From contig CAMWGS010000074.1 in NCBI GenBank assembly GCA_947173865.1, positions 1 to 8,511 on the forward strand: a stretch of DNA of 8,511 nucleotides, written 5' to 3'. The notes beneath the pieces are model-generated. The model was given only the letters and a program-made list of their open reading frames with translations, had not been told where the DNA came from and ran no database searches. Positions 8,302-8,511 of this stretch are shown piece by piece (the first letter of the stretch is position 1; each line of letters begins with the position of its first letter). The stretch comes from an uncultured Ruminococcus sp. (lineage in GTDB: Bacteria; Bacillota; Clostridia; Oscillospirales; Ruminococcaceae). The position numbers and the translations under genes were made by a program.

Positions 8302-8334
8302 ATAAAATAAAGGACTGTATTGAAACAGTCCTTT
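8301..8334 (-). terminator. Terminator of the convergent DUF1292-type gene
   Basis: AAAGGACTGT and ACAGTCCTTT (8309-8318 and 8325-8334) form a perfect 10-bp stem with a 6-base loop. Read on the minus strand it begins 7 bases after the stop codon at 8342 and is followed by ATTTTATA, a moderate U-rich tail. It forms a tail-to-tail pair with the gdhA terminator only 15 bases away. Confidence 0.8.
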
Positions 8335-8341
8335 TGAATTA

Positions 8342-8511
8342 TTATTCAAATTCATATTCTCCGCTGTATTCTTTCTTGAACTTTTCAAAAACAGCGTATA
8401 AAAGTTCCTCGTCGTCAATTGAGAGAAATTCACCGTTTTCGTCATCAGAGGGCATAATTTCGAGTATTACAACACCGTCGTCCTCTTCATCAAACGGCAG
8501 CAGCCCCACGA
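8342..8511 (-). CDS. DUF1292-type acidic protein, 3' part only
   Basis: The open frame enters from the right edge on the minus strand and ends at TAA (8344-8342), giving the last 56 residues. It is very acidic, opening VGLLPFDEEDDGVVILEI, then PSDDENGEFLSIDDEELLYAVF, and ending EYEFE. A strand of hydrophobic residues, an acidic turn, a second strand, an ENGE loop and a terminal D/E-rich helix match the C-terminal half of DUF1292 proteins such as B. subtilis YrzB, small proteins of unknown function. The gene lacks its N-terminus because the window ends, not because it is broken. It has its own terminator and converges with gdhA. The frame is short, so the family call rests on composition and motif order. 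Confidence 0.8.
   Translation of the reverse strand, partial: VGLLPFDEEDDGVVILEIMPSDDENGEFLSIDDEELLYAVFEKFKKEYSGEYEFE

Noticed and set aside
8227..8445. 72-aa minus-strand open frame at the right end
   Set aside because: It runs through both terminators and overlaps the DUF1292-type frame in another phase. The acidic DUF1292-type frame has the matching stop and terminator.

Overview
The window comes from a low-to-moderate GC Gram-positive genome. It is most likely a Clostridia member of the Ruminococcus/Oscillospiraceae type. The evidence is a tRNA-responsive T-box leader in front of valS, AGGAG-type ribosome binding sites, the valS...folC order known from Firmicutes, and a downstream DUF1292-type acidic protein. 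The genus is an inference; no rRNA or other marker gene is present.

Left edge (1-488): two well-formed sigma-A promoters point away from each other, one leaving the window on the minus strand and one driving valS. A perfect AT-rich inverted repeat lies between them. The valS transcript begins with a complete valine T-box leader: Stem I with AGUA and AGAGAG elements, a GUA specifier, a T-box sequence with UGGU, and mutually exclusive antiterminator and terminator helices.

Main block (489-6697): six plus-strand genes are packed with overlaps or gaps of at most about 20 bases. They are valS (valyl-tRNA synthetase), a MmcQ/YjbR-family gene that starts inside the valS stop codon, a RimJ/RimL-like GNAT acetyltransferase, a Dabb-domain small protein, a YeiH/UPF0324 membrane protein, and folC (folylpolyglutamate/dihydrofolate synthase). 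No terminator is visible until the long hairpin after folC. The valine T-box therefore probably controls the whole set, although a weak internal promoter near the end of the YjbR gene is possible. valS and folC are neighbours in Bacillus subtilis; here four unrelated genes sit between them.

Right part (6772-8511): gdhA (hexameric glutamate dehydrogenase) is a separate, apparently highly expressed unit. It has an extended -10 promoter, a near-perfect Shine-Dalgarno sequence, strong codon bias and its own terminator. A second terminator of opposite orientation follows, then the 3' part of a convergent minus-strand gene for a DUF1292-type protein that is cut by the window edge.

No mobile element, CRISPR array, tRNA, rRNA or obvious defence system is present. 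This is mostly an ordinary housekeeping region. The points of most interest are the T-box control of a mixed operon, the four-gene insertion between valS and folC, and the divergent promoter region.
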